64,000 nucleotides of DNA from Flavobacteriales bacterium (GTDB lineage: Bacteria > Bacteroidota > Bacteroidia > Flavobacteriales_D > Crocinitomicaceae). Below are positions 15,766 to 24,711 of this stretch, in pieces. The notes beneath the pieces are model-generated. The model worked only from the letters and a program-made list of their open reading frames with translations, was not told where the DNA came from and did not search any database. A program made the position numbers and the translations under genes. Positions within the stretch are counted from its first letter, which is position 1. Each line of letters begins with the position of its first letter. The DNA is taken from NCBI GenBank assembly GCA_947497485.1, contig CANMHB010000008.1, positions 82,329 to 146,328 on the forward strand. Reading direction: 5' to 3'.

Positions 15766-16635
15766 ATGAACAAAGTAATTCTCTTTTCTTTTTTAGTCTC
15801 CAGTCTCAATTTGCTTTCTCAAAATGAACAGGCCTTTGTGATATATAATTCAAAAGGAAAGGAAACAAACTTTAGAGCACTCGCTAAACATGCAAAACAA
15901 GCGAACTTTGTCTTTTTTGGTGAATTTCACGACAATCCGATTTCGCATTGGCTACAATTTGAGTTGACAAAGTCTCTTTTTTCATCGAGAGGCAATGATC
16001 TCGTTTTGGGATTTGAGATGTTTGAGCAGGATCAGCAATTAATTTTAAACGATTATGTGACTGGTAAAATTTCGGAAAAACAATTTTCGGACTCGTGTCG
16101 TCTTTGGCCAAATTATGAAACTGATTACAAACCTTTGGTTGATTTTGCCAAGGAAAATAATTTAGTGTGCCTTGCCGATAACATTCAACGAAAATATGCT
16201 TCTTTACTCTTCAAAAAAGGTAGAAAATCTTTGGACACATTGTCCCCAGACATAAAGGCTCAGATGGTCGATGTTAATTTTCCAGTTGATACAACGCTAT
16301 CCCAATATCGCGAAATTCGTTCAATGGGAGGCGAGCACATGGGAATTAATATGATTGAAGCCCAAGCAATAAAGGATGCAACAATGGCGAAATTTATCTG
16401 GAATGGGATTAAGAACGAAAACAATTTAGTTCTTCATTTTAATGGCGCATTCCACACAGACTTCTATCAAGGAATAATCTGGTATCTTAAAAACGACAAA
16501 CGTTGGACCCCTGACAAAAAAGTGATCACTGTAACAACTGTCAGTCAAAAAGAAATTGACAAGTTGGATAAAGAGCATTTTGGAAGAGCTGATTTTATTA
16601 TTTGTGTGCCGGAGTCTATGACAAAAACACACTAA
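15766..16635 (+). CDS. ChaN-family secreted protein
   Basis: A 289-residue protein with a signal peptide (about 1-20, ending LLSQ) and no lipobox. The EreA/ChaN-like fold shows as FVFFGEFHDNPISHW near the N-terminus, GFEMFEQDQQLILNDY, LADNI and LHFNGAFHTDF, with histidines and glutamates at the conserved positions. ChaN of Campylobacter binds two heme groups and is linked to iron uptake. The family also has TIKI-type relatives with peptidase activity, so function is open. I chose the ATG at 15766 since the TTG upstream is part of the -7 box. It stands alone between tRNAs and a convergent operon. Confidence 0.8.
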   Translation: MNKVILFSFLVSSLNLLSQNEQAFVIYNSKGKETNFRALAKHAKQANFVFFGEFHDNPISHWLQFELTKSLFSSRGNDLVLGFEMFEQDQQLILNDYVTGKISEKQFSDSCRLWPNYETDYKPLVDFAKENNLVCLADNIQRKYASLLFKKGRKSLDTLSPDIKAQMVDVNFPVDTTLSQYREIRSMGGEHMGINMIEAQAIKDATMAKFIWNGIKNENNLVLHFNGAFHTDFYQGIIWYLKNDKRWTPDKKVITVTTVSQKEIDKLDKEHFGRADFIICVPESMTKTH

Positions 16636-16742
16636 TTCAGTCTATTAACAAATCGTAAATTGTTTCAGCATAAAACTCAAAGAGCTCTTTTAATTGGAAG
16701 AAAAACATTGTTCCAAAAATTGTAATCGGATTTACCTTTTAA

Positions 16743-17459
16743 TTACTGACCTTTTCCAATCAGAAAAACAGCTGGACTTTTTGACAAATCGTAGGCTTTT
16801 TCCCGCCAATCTTTAACAGTAAGGGTGTTAATTCTGGCATTCGAAAGGGTAAGATTTGAAGCTATACACAATTCGGTTAAATCACTTAATTCATTGAGTA
16901 GATCCTCTAGAACATTCATATTTCGAAAAGGCGTGTCCATAAAAATATGGGTTGTTCCTGTTCTTCTTGCATCCATCTCAAAATCTTTTAACTTTTTGAT
17001 GCGATCTTTTCGCTCTTTTGGAAGGTACCCATGAAAAGAAAATTTTTGACCAGAGAAACCACTTCCCATTAAGGCCAACAAAAAAGAAGAAGGACCAACC
17101 AATGGCAGTACCTCAATTCCTTGTGAATGTGCTAAATGAACGAGATCTGCACCAGGATCTGCAACACCAGGACAGCCCGCCTCTGATATAATACCTGCAT
17201 TCTCACCTTTGATGAGTTTCATGAGGATTTCCATAATTTCTTTTTCACCAGAGTGCTTGTTCATTTGGACAAATTGGCATTCATCGATGGGAAATTCACG
17301 GTCCATTTTTCGAAGAAGTCTACGCGCAGATTTTATTTCCTCAACCGCAAAGATTCTTAGGCTTGTTGCAATCGAAATAACATCTTGCGGAATTATATCC
17401 TTAACGGACTCTCCGCCAAGCGTGTTAGGAATTAAAAATAATTTACCCGATCTCGCCAT
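16743..17459 (-). CDS. RsmI-paralogous tetrapyrrole-methylase-fold methyltransferase
   Basis: A 238-residue TP-methylase-fold protein related to RsmI. The glycine motif GIISEAGCPGVADPGADLV and VLPLVGPSSFLLALMGSGFSG match the SAM-binding and substrate loops of RsmI (compare VSDAGTPGISDPG in the true RsmI at 51689-52363). The N-terminus is different (LFLIPNTLGGESVKDIIP rather than TPIGNLEDITLRA). Such second copies occur in Bacteroidota as generic SAM-dependent methyltransferases; the substrate is unknown, probably an RNA. It overlaps the phosphatase gene by 17 bases and ends the dnaA operon. Confidence 0.8.
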   Translation of the reverse strand: MARSGKLFLIPNTLGGESVKDIIPQDVISIATSLRIFAVEEIKSARRLLRKMDREFPIDECQFVQMNKHSGEKEIMEILMKLIKGENAGIISEAGCPGVADPGADLVHLAHSQGIEVLPLVGPSSFLLALMGSGFSGQKFSFHGYLPKERKDRIKKLKDFEMDARRTGTTHIFMDTPFRNMNVLEDLLNELSDLTELCIASNLTLSNARINTLTVKDWREKAYDLSKSPAVFLIGKGQ

Positions 17460-17934
17460 CTTTAATTTTTTGAATGATTTTGTCTGTCACACCATCAAGC
17501 AAATCATAAACATCCATAAAATCCTTCTTCGTTCCGTAATAAGGATCTGGGACATGCATGTTTTGATTGGGATATAATTCGTCAAGAATCAACTTCACTT
17601 TCTGTTTGTTAGATTTATGTTCACTTAGTTTCAAAACATTTGTTAGATTCGATTCATCCATCACGTAGATGAAGTCAAAATCAACAAAATCACTTTTCAT
17701 AAATTGCCGTGCTCTCAAATCCTGTATTTCCGTTCCTCTTGTACGAGCTGTTTCGATCATTCGTGAATCGGGAGCGGATCCAGTATGATAATTGGCTGTT
17801 CCGGCCGAATCAACAAAAATGTTCAATCCCTGTTCTTTGACTTTTCTCCGTAACAATCCATCTGCCATAGGAGAACGGCAAATATTACCCAGGCACACCA
17901 TTAGAATGCGCAAGTCAAATTCGGTTTTTTTCAA
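17443..17934 (-). CDS. Low-molecular-weight protein-tyrosine phosphatase
   Basis: A 163-residue cytoplasmic phosphatase. The P-loop is C14-L-G-N-I-C-R20-S (CX5R), and the general-acid loop DPYYG lies near residue 128 (VPDPYYGTKKDF). Length is normal. It starts nine bases after the dnaA stop and overlaps the next methyltransferase gene by 17 bases, so the three are cotranscribed. Family members dephosphorylate phosphotyrosine proteins or low-molecular-weight phosphoesters; the target here is unknown. Confidence 0.93.
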   Translation of the reverse strand: MKKTEFDLRILMVCLGNICRSPMADGLLRRKVKEQGLNIFVDSAGTANYHTGSAPDSRMIETARTRGTEIQDLRARQFMKSDFVDFDFIYVMDESNLTNVLKLSEHKSNKQKVKLILDELYPNQNMHVPDPYYGTKKDFMDVYDLLDGVTDKIIQKIKDGEIG

Positions 17935-17942
17935 AGTGATTT

Positions 17943-19373
17943 TTATTGAATGGTTAGCTTCTTCTCTAATTCTTCAATGTAATGACGGAATTGTTTATCT
18001 GTTTCAGAAAGATTGACAACCGTTCTACAAGCATGTAAAACTGTCGCGTGATCTTTCCCTCCGCAGTGCGCTCCAATATTTGCCAAAGAAGACTTGGTCA
18101 TTTTCTTGGAGAAATACATTGAGATTTGACGAGCTTGAACCACTTCACGCTTACGCGTTTTTGATTTCAACATTTCAATCGGTAAATCGAAATAATCACA
18201 AACAACTTTTTGGATATATTCGATTGAAACTTCTCTTGCCGTGCTTCTCACAAATTTGTCTACCATTTGTTTTGCTAAGTCAAGCGTGATTGCTTTTTTA
18301 TTCAATGATGCTTGAGCAAGTAAGGTATTTAAAGCGCCTTCAATTTCACGAACGTTGGTATTAATTGAGTAAGCGAGGTATTCCACAACTTCTTTTGGAA
18401 GTTCGATTCCGCTACCATACATTTTCTTCTCGAGAATTGCGATACGAGTTTCCAAATCTGGTGTGCCTAAATCTGCAGATAGTCCCCACTTAAAACGAGA
18501 CAATAAACGTTGTTCCATTCCTTGCATTTCAACTGGAGCCTTGTCAGAAGTCAAAATAATTTGCTTACCGTTTTGGTGTAAATGATTGAAAATACTAAAG
18601 AAAACATCTTGTGTGCGCTCTTTTCCAGCAAAGAATTGAACGTCATCAATAATCAAAACATCTATCATTTGATAAAAATGAACGAAATCATTTGTTGTTT
18701 GATTTTTAATGGCATCGATAAACTGATGAGCAAATTTCTCCGATTGAACGTACAAAACCGTTTTATTTGGGAAATTGTCTTTAATTGCAATACCTATTGC
18801 ATGCGCCAAATGCGTCTTACCTAATCCAACACCACCATAAATCAAAAGTGGATTAAATGCAGTTCCACCTGGCTTGTTTGCTACCGCATAACCAGAAGCA
18901 CGAGCTAATCGGTTGCATTCACCTTCAACAAAATTTTCAAAAGTGAAAGCAGGAATTAAGTTTGATTCTATATTTACCTTTTTCAACCCGGGAATTACAA
19001 ACGGATTACGAATCTGTTTTTCAGTTACGTTAATCGGCATGTTAACCGGAGCATTTTTCAATGAATTCGTGTTGTGAGCAGGTATCTTAACCGTATACGG
19101 ATTCGCATTTTTTGCATTGTTTTCCATAACAATACTATATTCCAAACTTCCTTCGGACCCAAGCTCTTTTTTTACAACTTTCCTTAACAACGTAATGTAA
19201 TGTTCTTCTAACCATTCATAGAAGAAATGCGAAGGGACTTGAATCGTTAATACACTGTTTTCCAACTTAACAGGAACGATCGGTAAAAACCAAGTTTTAA
19301 ATGCCTGAAGAGGAACATTGTCTTTAATTACTTTCAAACAAGATTCCCAAGCGCCTTCGTGACTTTTGCTCAT
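17943..19373 (-). CDS. dnaA: Chromosomal replication initiator DnaA
   Basis: A 476-residue AAA+ initiator. Domain I (1-85) has the expected W and F residues, domain II is a short linker, domain III has Walker A GGVGLGKTHLA (about 180-190), Walker B VLIIDDVQFFAGKE and sensor II, and domain IV has the DNA-binding signature GGKDHATVLHACR. It should bind DnaA boxes at the origin and load the helicase. The 235 bases upstream are AT-rich but show no TTATCCACA-type boxes, so the origin is probably elsewhere. It heads an operon with a phosphatase and an RsmI paralogue. Confidence 0.98.
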   Translation of the reverse strand: MSKSHEGAWESCLKVIKDNVPLQAFKTWFLPIVPVKLENSVLTIQVPSHFFYEWLEEHYITLLRKVVKKELGSEGSLEYSIVMENNAKNANPYTVKIPAHNTNSLKNAPVNMPINVTEKQIRNPFVIPGLKKVNIESNLIPAFTFENFVEGECNRLARASGYAVANKPGGTAFNPLLIYGGVGLGKTHLAHAIGIAIKDNFPNKTVLYVQSEKFAHQFIDAIKNQTTNDFVHFYQMIDVLIIDDVQFFAGKERTQDVFFSIFNHLHQNGKQIILTSDKAPVEMQGMEQRLLSRFKWGLSADLGTPDLETRIAILEKKMYGSGIELPKEVVEYLAYSINTNVREIEGALNTLLAQASLNKKAITLDLAKQMVDKFVRSTAREVSIEYIQKVVCDYFDLPIEMLKSKTRKREVVQARQISMYFSKKMTKSSLANIGAHCGGKDHATVLHACRTVVNLSETDKQFRHYIEELEKKLTIQ

Positions 19374-19608
19374 AATTTAAATTCTTTAAAACTGTTATTT
19401 TGTTTATCGATTAGACGTAAAAACTTAACAATCTAACCGTGTTGAAATAAGGAGTACAAATGTTTGTATAAAAAAGTTAAAAAAAAAACGTTTTACCTAT
19501 TGACTTTTTAAAATCTTTTACTTGTATGGATTTTTTTTACAAAATTGTTTTGTTTGATTGTCTGACACTAAATTTAACAATTTATTTTTATACCCAAAAC
19601 TTTAAACA

Positions 19609-20019
19609 GTGAATTTAGATATTCAATATAAGCATTCTCACGAAATTCGGGTTCGTTACGGGGAAACAGATCAAATGGGTTATTGCTATTATGGGAATTA
19701 TGCCGAATTTTTAGAAGTTGGACGAGTTGAGGCTCTTCGGTCGAAAGGCATAACCTATAGCGAACTTGAAGAGATTGGTATAATGTTGCCTGTATTAGAG
19801 TTTAATATTAAATACCTAGCGCCAGCAAAATATGATGACCTACTGAGAATTTTGACCAACATTACACAACTTAAAGGAACGCGATTGTTTTTTGAATACG
19901 AAATTTACAATGAAAGAAATCAGAAATTGGTTGATGCTTCAACAACGCTAGTTTTTGTAAATTCCGAATCAATGAAGCCAATCGCCGCGCCTGAAATTTT
20001 CCTAAATGTTTTTCAATGA
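19609..20019 (+). CDS. Acyl-CoA thioesterase, YbgC/4HBT hotdog fold
   Basis: A 136-residue single hotdog domain. RVRYGETDQMGYCYYGNYAEFLEVGR carries the aspartate of the 4-hydroxybenzoyl-CoA thioesterase family (D in ETDQMG) followed by the hot-dog helix, and LPVLEFNIKYLAPAKYDDLL is also typical. It hydrolyses acyl-CoA; the chain length is not predictable. The start is a GTG at 19609. It overlaps the next gene by four bases (ATGA), so the two are translationally coupled. Confidence 0.88.
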   Translation: MNLDIQYKHSHEIRVRYGETDQMGYCYYGNYAEFLEVGRVEALRSKGITYSELEEIGIMLPVLEFNIKYLAPAKYDDLLRILTNITQLKGTRLFFEYEIYNERNQKLVDASTTLVFVNSESMKPIAAPEIFLNVFQ

Positions 20020-20984
20020 ATTTAAAATCAAAGAAAAGTAATTTTTCATATAATTCCTTTGACGAGAAATCCTTGGCTAAGTTTACAGCTCATAGAGACG
20101 GGGAAACTCGTATTGGAGAATGTAATTTATTCAACAAGCAAGCACGTTTTGTAATTTTAGGAATCGAAGAAAGTATTGGTCCAATCGCAAATAATGGTTT
20201 CCCAGGAGCTGAATTTGCCTTTAATGCGTTTTTATCGGTTTTCCTCAATAGTCAAGTTCATGAAAATTTTGAAGCAAAAGACATTTTGATTTTGGGTGCT
20301 ATTCAACAGAATTCAATAACACCCTCAGTAAGTGAAGCAAGCGAACAAATCGCAGAGTTAGATGAGTTTGTATTAAAGATTCTGAAGGAAAATTTGAAAG
20401 AAAATCAAATTCCAATTGTCATTGGAGGAGGACACAACAATGCTTACCCTTTAATAAAATGGTCAGCTCTAGAAAAAAAGATAAATGTCATCAACTTAGA
20501 TCCACATGCTGATTGCAGAGAACCAAATCGAAGGCACAGTGGTAACTCATTTTCTTATGCTTTGAATGACTCACTCTTAAAAAACTATGCTGTTTTCGGT
20601 TTGCATGAAGCATTCAACAATTCATATATTTTGGATTTTTTGAAAAAAAACGAGGTTAACCATACTTTTTATGAGGATTATCTCGATAAAAGTCGCGATT
20701 TAACTTCTGATTTCAATAAACTCGTCGAAACATGGAATCAAAAAGAGAAAATAGGTTTAGAAATCGACATGGATTGTATCGCAGGGATGCCTAGTTCCGC
20801 TTTCAGCCCGTCGGGTTGGACATTGGATGAGGTACGATCATATCTCATAAATGCGACAAAAAGTGTTTCGAATATTGCCTATCTTCATTTACCCGAGGCT
20901 TCGCCAAGAAATGATATCGAAAAACGACTTGTCGGGAAAGCACTTACATATCTAGTTCGCGATTTTATTAGAAATGCTAAATGA
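20016..20984 (+). CDS. Arginase-family ureohydrolase, formimidoylglutamase-like
   Basis: A 322-residue metallohydrolase. The binuclear manganese ligands are visible in GGGHNNAYP, NLDPHADCREPN (DxHxD) and EIDMDCIAGMP (DxD), as in arginase, agmatinase and HutG. Bacteroidota versions are usually annotated as formimidoylglutamase (histidine degradation), but no hut genes are nearby and the partner is a thioesterase, so the substrate remains open. Coupled to the upstream thioesterase by an ATGA overlap. Confidence 0.82.
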   Translation: MNLKSKKSNFSYNSFDEKSLAKFTAHRDGETRIGECNLFNKQARFVILGIEESIGPIANNGFPGAEFAFNAFLSVFLNSQVHENFEAKDILILGAIQQNSITPSVSEASEQIAELDEFVLKILKENLKENQIPIVIGGGHNNAYPLIKWSALEKKINVINLDPHADCREPNRRHSGNSFSYALNDSLLKNYAVFGLHEAFNNSYILDFLKKNEVNHTFYEDYLDKSRDLTSDFNKLVETWNQKEKIGLEIDMDCIAGMPSSAFSPSGWTLDEVRSYLINATKSVSNIAYLHLPEASPRNDIEKRLVGKALTYLVRDFIRNAK

Positions 20985-21032
20985 TTTTTTTTTCTCCTAA
21001 ATATTCTTTAAATTTAGGCGAAAGCTAAAAAT

Positions 21033-23249
21033 TTGAAAAAAATCATTCTCATACGGGACTTCTTTCCACTGCGATTAATTCAAGCTCATTTAAAGTATAA
21101 CTTTTTTGGGTTGATTTATTGGATGCTATTATTCTTAATAGTTTCAGATTCCTTTGGATACGCCTTTGGAGTTCCATTTTTATTTTTTTCACCAGAATAC
21201 CTAGGTAAAGTAAGTTACCTAAGTTTTTTATTCCTGGGATTCAGCATCGGGGGATTTACAATGGCGTTCAATGTTTACAGTTATACCAAAATTGGACCAA
21301 GGTTTCCATTTTTAATTGTTGTATCGACTCCCTTCTTTCGTTTTTGTATTAATAATGCGCTTATCCCTATTATTTTTATTATTTTCTATCTCGGAAAGAT
21401 GTCGGCCTTTCAGTCTTCGGAGGAATTAGCTTCGAGGTATCAGATTTTTATTTATTGCCTATCATTTATTTCCGGATTTTTAATTTTTATAGCACTATCT
21501 ATCCTTTATTTTTTTCCATTAAGGAGAAATCGAGATCAAAACGACGATGAAGAAGAAAGTTCTCAAAATCCGGTATCGTCTGTCACAATAAAAGGTGCAA
21601 AGTGGTATAATTATTTTCGCTCAGAATCAAAGAGACCGATTTATTACATCGGTAAGAAGTTCAGAATTTATAAAAGCAGGAGCATTCAGCACCTCGATCA
21701 AGATTTGATTGAACAAATTTATGGTCAGAACCGAATCAATGCATTTATTTTTGAGGCAATAACGCTAATTTCCTTTCTTGGAATGGGTTTTTTTCGAAAT
21801 TACACGTTTTTTGAAATGCCTGCTGCAGTAAGTGTTGTAACACTCTTAACGATTATTTCGATGCTATTCAGCGCTTTGATGTCTTGGTTTCATCGTTGGG
21901 CCTATCCAATCATTATCGGAACAATCATAACGATGTCCTACCTGAGTACCATAACTCCACTTTTTAAGTATACGAGCTTCGCTTTCGGATTGGATTACAC
22001 GAAGGCAAAACGAACCGCATACACGGTTGAAGATATTGCAACTAATAGTAAAGATTCGAATAATATTGAGTCTTCAAAAATCGCTATTTATGGTATGCTC
22101 CAAAATTGGAAAGAAGAGCAGCACATTAAAAAGCCGAAATTGGTCATTCTAAACACATCCGGTGGTGGCTCACGCAGTGCTTTATGGACGTTGGTTGTAT
22201 TAAGTAATTGCGATAATGAGTTAAAAAACAAATTATCTTCAAGATTACAACTCATAGCTGGAGCCTCCGGAGGAATGGTTGGAGCTTCCTATTATCGTGA
22301 ACTTGTTTTGAGAGAAAAATTGAATTTGATTGAAAATAGAAATGCAAAGTCATATCGGGCAAACATTTCGAAAGATTTATTGAATAAGTTATCTTTTTCA
22401 GCCTCGACAAGCGACTTGTTGATGCGTTACAAAAAGTTTGACTACAATGGCCACAGTTACACACAAGAGCGAGGGTCAGCATTTGAAACCCATTTACATC
22501 AAAATTTGAATGATTTCCTCGAACATCCTTTGGGATATTATTTTCCCTTTGAGCAGAATGGAAAAATTCCCCTGATGATTTTCAGTCCTACAATAATTAA
22601 TGATGGAAGAAGATTACTCATTTCATCACATAGTTTGAGCTACATAATTAGCAAGCGAAATGGCAATACGGCCTTTGAAAATATTGACTACCAAACATTC
22701 TTTCAAAAAAATGAACCAAATTCAATAAGATTTTCGAGTGTTTTAAGAGCTAATGCTTCTTTCCCCTTCATTATGCCAATGATTACGTTACCTACAAAAC
22801 CTGAAATTCAACTAATGGATGCAGGTATAAGAGATAATTACGGAGGTAAAGTAACGGTTGAATACCTTTTTGCTTTATCAGACTGGATTAAAAAAAATAC
22901 CTCTGGAGTAATTATCTTGGAAACAAGAGACACGAAACGAATTTTGAATGATGAATCCTATAATGATATTTCATTGATGGATAAAATAACGCTGCCGTTT
23001 GGGAATATGATTACTAATTTCACTCGAACACAGGATTTCGATCAGGAACAATTAATGAAACTCTGTTCGAAGAGTTTTGATTTTCCAGTTGATGTAGTGA
23101 CATTCAATTTAAGAGAACATTCCAAAGATCGAATTTCGTTGTCTTGGCATTTAACGAAAAGGGAGAAAAAGAAAATTCAAAAGGCCTTTTACAGCAAAGA
23201 GAATCAATTAATGCTTTCTAAACTTAAGGCGTTACTTCTGAACAATTGA
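21033..23249 (+). CDS. Membrane-anchored patatin-like phospholipase
   Basis: A 738-residue protein. The N-terminal about 320 residues contain several membrane segments (two at 25-90, two at 100-165, then three at about 235-320). A patatin catalytic domain follows: oxyanion loop NTSGGGSRSA (about 373), nucleophile elbow GASGG (serine near residue 411) and catalytic aspartate in LMDAGIRDN (about 595). It probably deacylates membrane lipids at the inner membrane. The start is TTG at 21033; no ATG exists before the first helix and the next ATG (residue 31) would cut it. It ends 18 bases inside the convergent lipoprotein gene. Confidence 0.82.
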   Translation: MKKIILIRDFFPLRLIQAHLKYNFFGLIYWMLLFLIVSDSFGYAFGVPFLFFSPEYLGKVSYLSFLFLGFSIGGFTMAFNVYSYTKIGPRFPFLIVVSTPFFRFCINNALIPIIFIIFYLGKMSAFQSSEELASRYQIFIYCLSFISGFLIFIALSILYFFPLRRNRDQNDDEEESSQNPVSSVTIKGAKWYNYFRSESKRPIYYIGKKFRIYKSRSIQHLDQDLIEQIYGQNRINAFIFEAITLISFLGMGFFRNYTFFEMPAAVSVVTLLTIISMLFSALMSWFHRWAYPIIIGTIITMSYLSTITPLFKYTSFAFGLDYTKAKRTAYTVEDIATNSKDSNNIESSKIAIYGMLQNWKEEQHIKKPKLVILNTSGGGSRSALWTLVVLSNCDNELKNKLSSRLQLIAGASGGMVGASYYRELVLREKLNLIENRNAKSYRANISKDLLNKLSFSASTSDLLMRYKKFDYNGHSYTQERGSAFETHLHQNLNDFLEHPLGYYFPFEQNGKIPLMIFSPTIINDGRRLLISSHSLSYIISKRNGNTAFENIDYQTFFQKNEPNSIRFSSVLRANASFPFIMPMITLPTKPEIQLMDAGIRDNYGGKVTVEYLFALSDWIKKNTSGVIILETRDTKRILNDESYNDISLMDKITLPFGNMITNFTRTQDFDQEQLMKLCSKSFDFPVDVVTFNLREHSKDRISLSWHLTKREKKKIQKAFYSKENQLMLSKLKALLLNN

Positions 23250-23591
23250 AATATTTTCCAAAGTCACAACAAAATCAACTGGGCAATTCTCTGGTGACGG
23301 AGCGCGACTAATAGTTGGATTAAAACGGATAAACAAGTTGTTTTTCTGATACTCTTGATTTAGCTGAACTGGATATAGTTTCTTACCTAAATAATACGAT
23401 AAATTTGAAACAAATACCTGTTCAACTTCAATGTAATATGGACAGCCATTCTCACTCAAATGAACTTTCCCAATAATTGGATTAAACTCATTTTCAGAGG
23501 ATGAATTGTCGGAAATCTCCCGTTTCGTTTTACAAGAGAACAAAATAAAGAATACCAAAAGATATAAAAAAAAGACTTTATTTTTAATCAT
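23232..23591 (-). CDS. Small lipoprotein of unknown function
   Basis: A 119-residue protein with a type II signal peptide: a hydrophobic stretch (VFFLYLLVFFILFSC) with C20 as the likely lipidated cysteine. The mature part is a short beta-rich domain (GKVHLSENGCPYYIEV, NNLFIRFNPT, DFVVTLENISIVQK). I recognise no family. It overlaps the end of the convergent patatin gene by 18 bases, so the two transcripts share complementary ends. Confidence 0.7.
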   Translation of the reverse strand: MIKNKVFFLYLLVFFILFSCKTKREISDNSSSENEFNPIIGKVHLSENGCPYYIEVEQVFVSNLSYYLGKKLYPVQLNQEYQKNNLFIRFNPTISRAPSPENCPVDFVVTLENISIVQK

Positions 23592-23608
23592 ACGGATTCA
23601 AAAATAAC

Positions 23609-23658
23609 AAAAAAAGAGGCCCTGAAGCCTCTTTTCAAATCAACCTGTAGCAAAGTTA
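23609..23658 (-). promoter_or_regulatory. -7 box followed by a terminator-like hairpin in the lipoprotein leader
   Basis: On the minus strand a perfect TAACTTTG box (23651-23658) is followed after about 18 bases by a 7-bp hairpin AAGAGGC-ttcagg-GCCTCTT (23633-23614) and a run of T (to 23609). The start codon lies 18 bases beyond. A transcript from this box would meet a terminator before the gene, suggesting attenuation or a tiny RNA. Read on the plus strand, the hairpin has only a short T-run (TTTTC). Confidence 0.4.
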
Positions 23659-23773
23659 ATTTAGATCCTGTCAGAATATAACGTGTAAAGGTTCTTTTTG
23701 GTTACATCTAAAAATTAACATTTTATCATTGATAAAGATTTTTAGCATCTCAAAATATCTAGGTCACAACAAA

Positions 23774-23781
23774 TAAATTTG
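23774..23781 (+). promoter_or_regulatory. -7 box (TAAATTTG) for the SirB1-like gene
   Basis: A perfect match seven bases before the ATG at 23789; no clear -33 element at the usual spacing. Confidence 0.45.
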
Positions 23782-23788
23782 CTTCAAG

Positions 23789-24664
23789 ATGCAAGTCAAC
23801 ACATCCATCCAAGCATTAGTTAAACTAATTGACGATCCAGACGAAGGAGTTTTTGGACATGTAAAAGATCAATTACTAAAATGTGGTGTTGAGGCAATTC
23901 CGTATTTAGAGCACTCTTGGGAAACAGATTATTATGGATTGATTTTTCAATCACGTGTGGAGCAAATCATCCATGAAATACAATTCGAAGAATCAAAAAT
24001 CCTCTTGTTAAATTGGAGTAACTCTTTTGAAAAAGACTTACTTGAGGGAGCTATAATCATTGCAAGGTATCAATACCCAAATTTGGATGAAGAAAAAATT
24101 CGTGAGACGATTCAGGCAATTAGAAGAGATATTTGGCTCGAGATCAATGATAATCAAACTGCTTTTGAACAAATCAAAATATTCAATCGTATATTTTTTA
24201 ATCATTACCAATTTCATGGTGATACCAAAAACTTTCATTCTCCGGTAAATTCATACATTAATACAGTATTGGAAAGTAAAAAAGGGAACCCACTGAGTTT
24301 GTGTCTAATATACAGCGTAATTGCTCAGTCCTTAGATATACCTGTTTATGGTGTCAACCTTCCTAATCACTTCGTTTTGGCATGCATGGACACGAAATAT
24401 TCTAATTTCATGATTAATCAGCAAAATGAATATGGTGTGTTATTTTATATAAATGCATTTTCACGAGGAAGTATTTTTGATGTAAATGAAATCAAGAATT
24501 TTCTTGAGAAATACAACCTACCTCAAAACCGAGAATATTTTGAACCTTGTTCGAATTCCTCTATAATTAAGCGCATGCTTACAAACTTAATTGCATCCTT
24601 CCAGCAAATTGGTAACGCCGAAAAAGTGGATGAATTGCAACAGCTGAGAGAAATCCTCAACTAA
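23789..24664 (+). CDS. SirB1/transglutaminase-like core 2 protein
   Basis: A 291-residue cytoplasmic protein. The central segment (NRIFFNHYQFHGDTKNF, LESKKGNPLSLCLIYSVIAQ, GVNLPNHFVLAC) is the Transglut_core2 domain of the SirB1 family, with the cysteine in SLCLIYS and histidine in NHFVLA at the positions of a cysteine protease-like dyad. The N-terminal about 80 residues look like HEAT-type helices (LVKLIDDPDEGVFGHVKDQL). The biochemical role is unknown in this family. It is monocistronic. Confidence 0.82.
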   Translation: MQVNTSIQALVKLIDDPDEGVFGHVKDQLLKCGVEAIPYLEHSWETDYYGLIFQSRVEQIIHEIQFEESKILLLNWSNSFEKDLLEGAIIIARYQYPNLDEEKIRETIQAIRRDIWLEINDNQTAFEQIKIFNRIFFNHYQFHGDTKNFHSPVNSYINTVLESKKGNPLSLCLIYSVIAQSLDIPVYGVNLPNHFVLACMDTKYSNFMINQQNEYGVLFYINAFSRGSIFDVNEIKNFLEKYNLPQNREYFEPCSNSSIIKRMLTNLIASFQQIGNAEKVDELQQLREILN

Positions 24665-24703
24665 TTTCTTTTCAACAATTCAATTTTAAGCTCTTAAGAA
24701 ATG

Positions 24704-24711
24704 TATCTTTG
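24704..24711 (+). promoter_or_regulatory. -7 box (TATCTTTG) for the DUF4494-pdxH-M16-GH1 chain
   Basis: A perfect match 81 bases before the DUF4494 start. The leader includes an AT-only-plus-one 8-bp hairpin, CTTTTTAT-aaaacg-ATAAAAAG (24737-24758). Confidence 0.45.

Noticed and set aside
19374..19608. Possible origin of replication next to dnaA.
   Set aside because: The 235 bases are AT-rich, but I find no TTATCCACA-like DnaA boxes or repeat cluster; in this phylum oriC is often away from dnaA.
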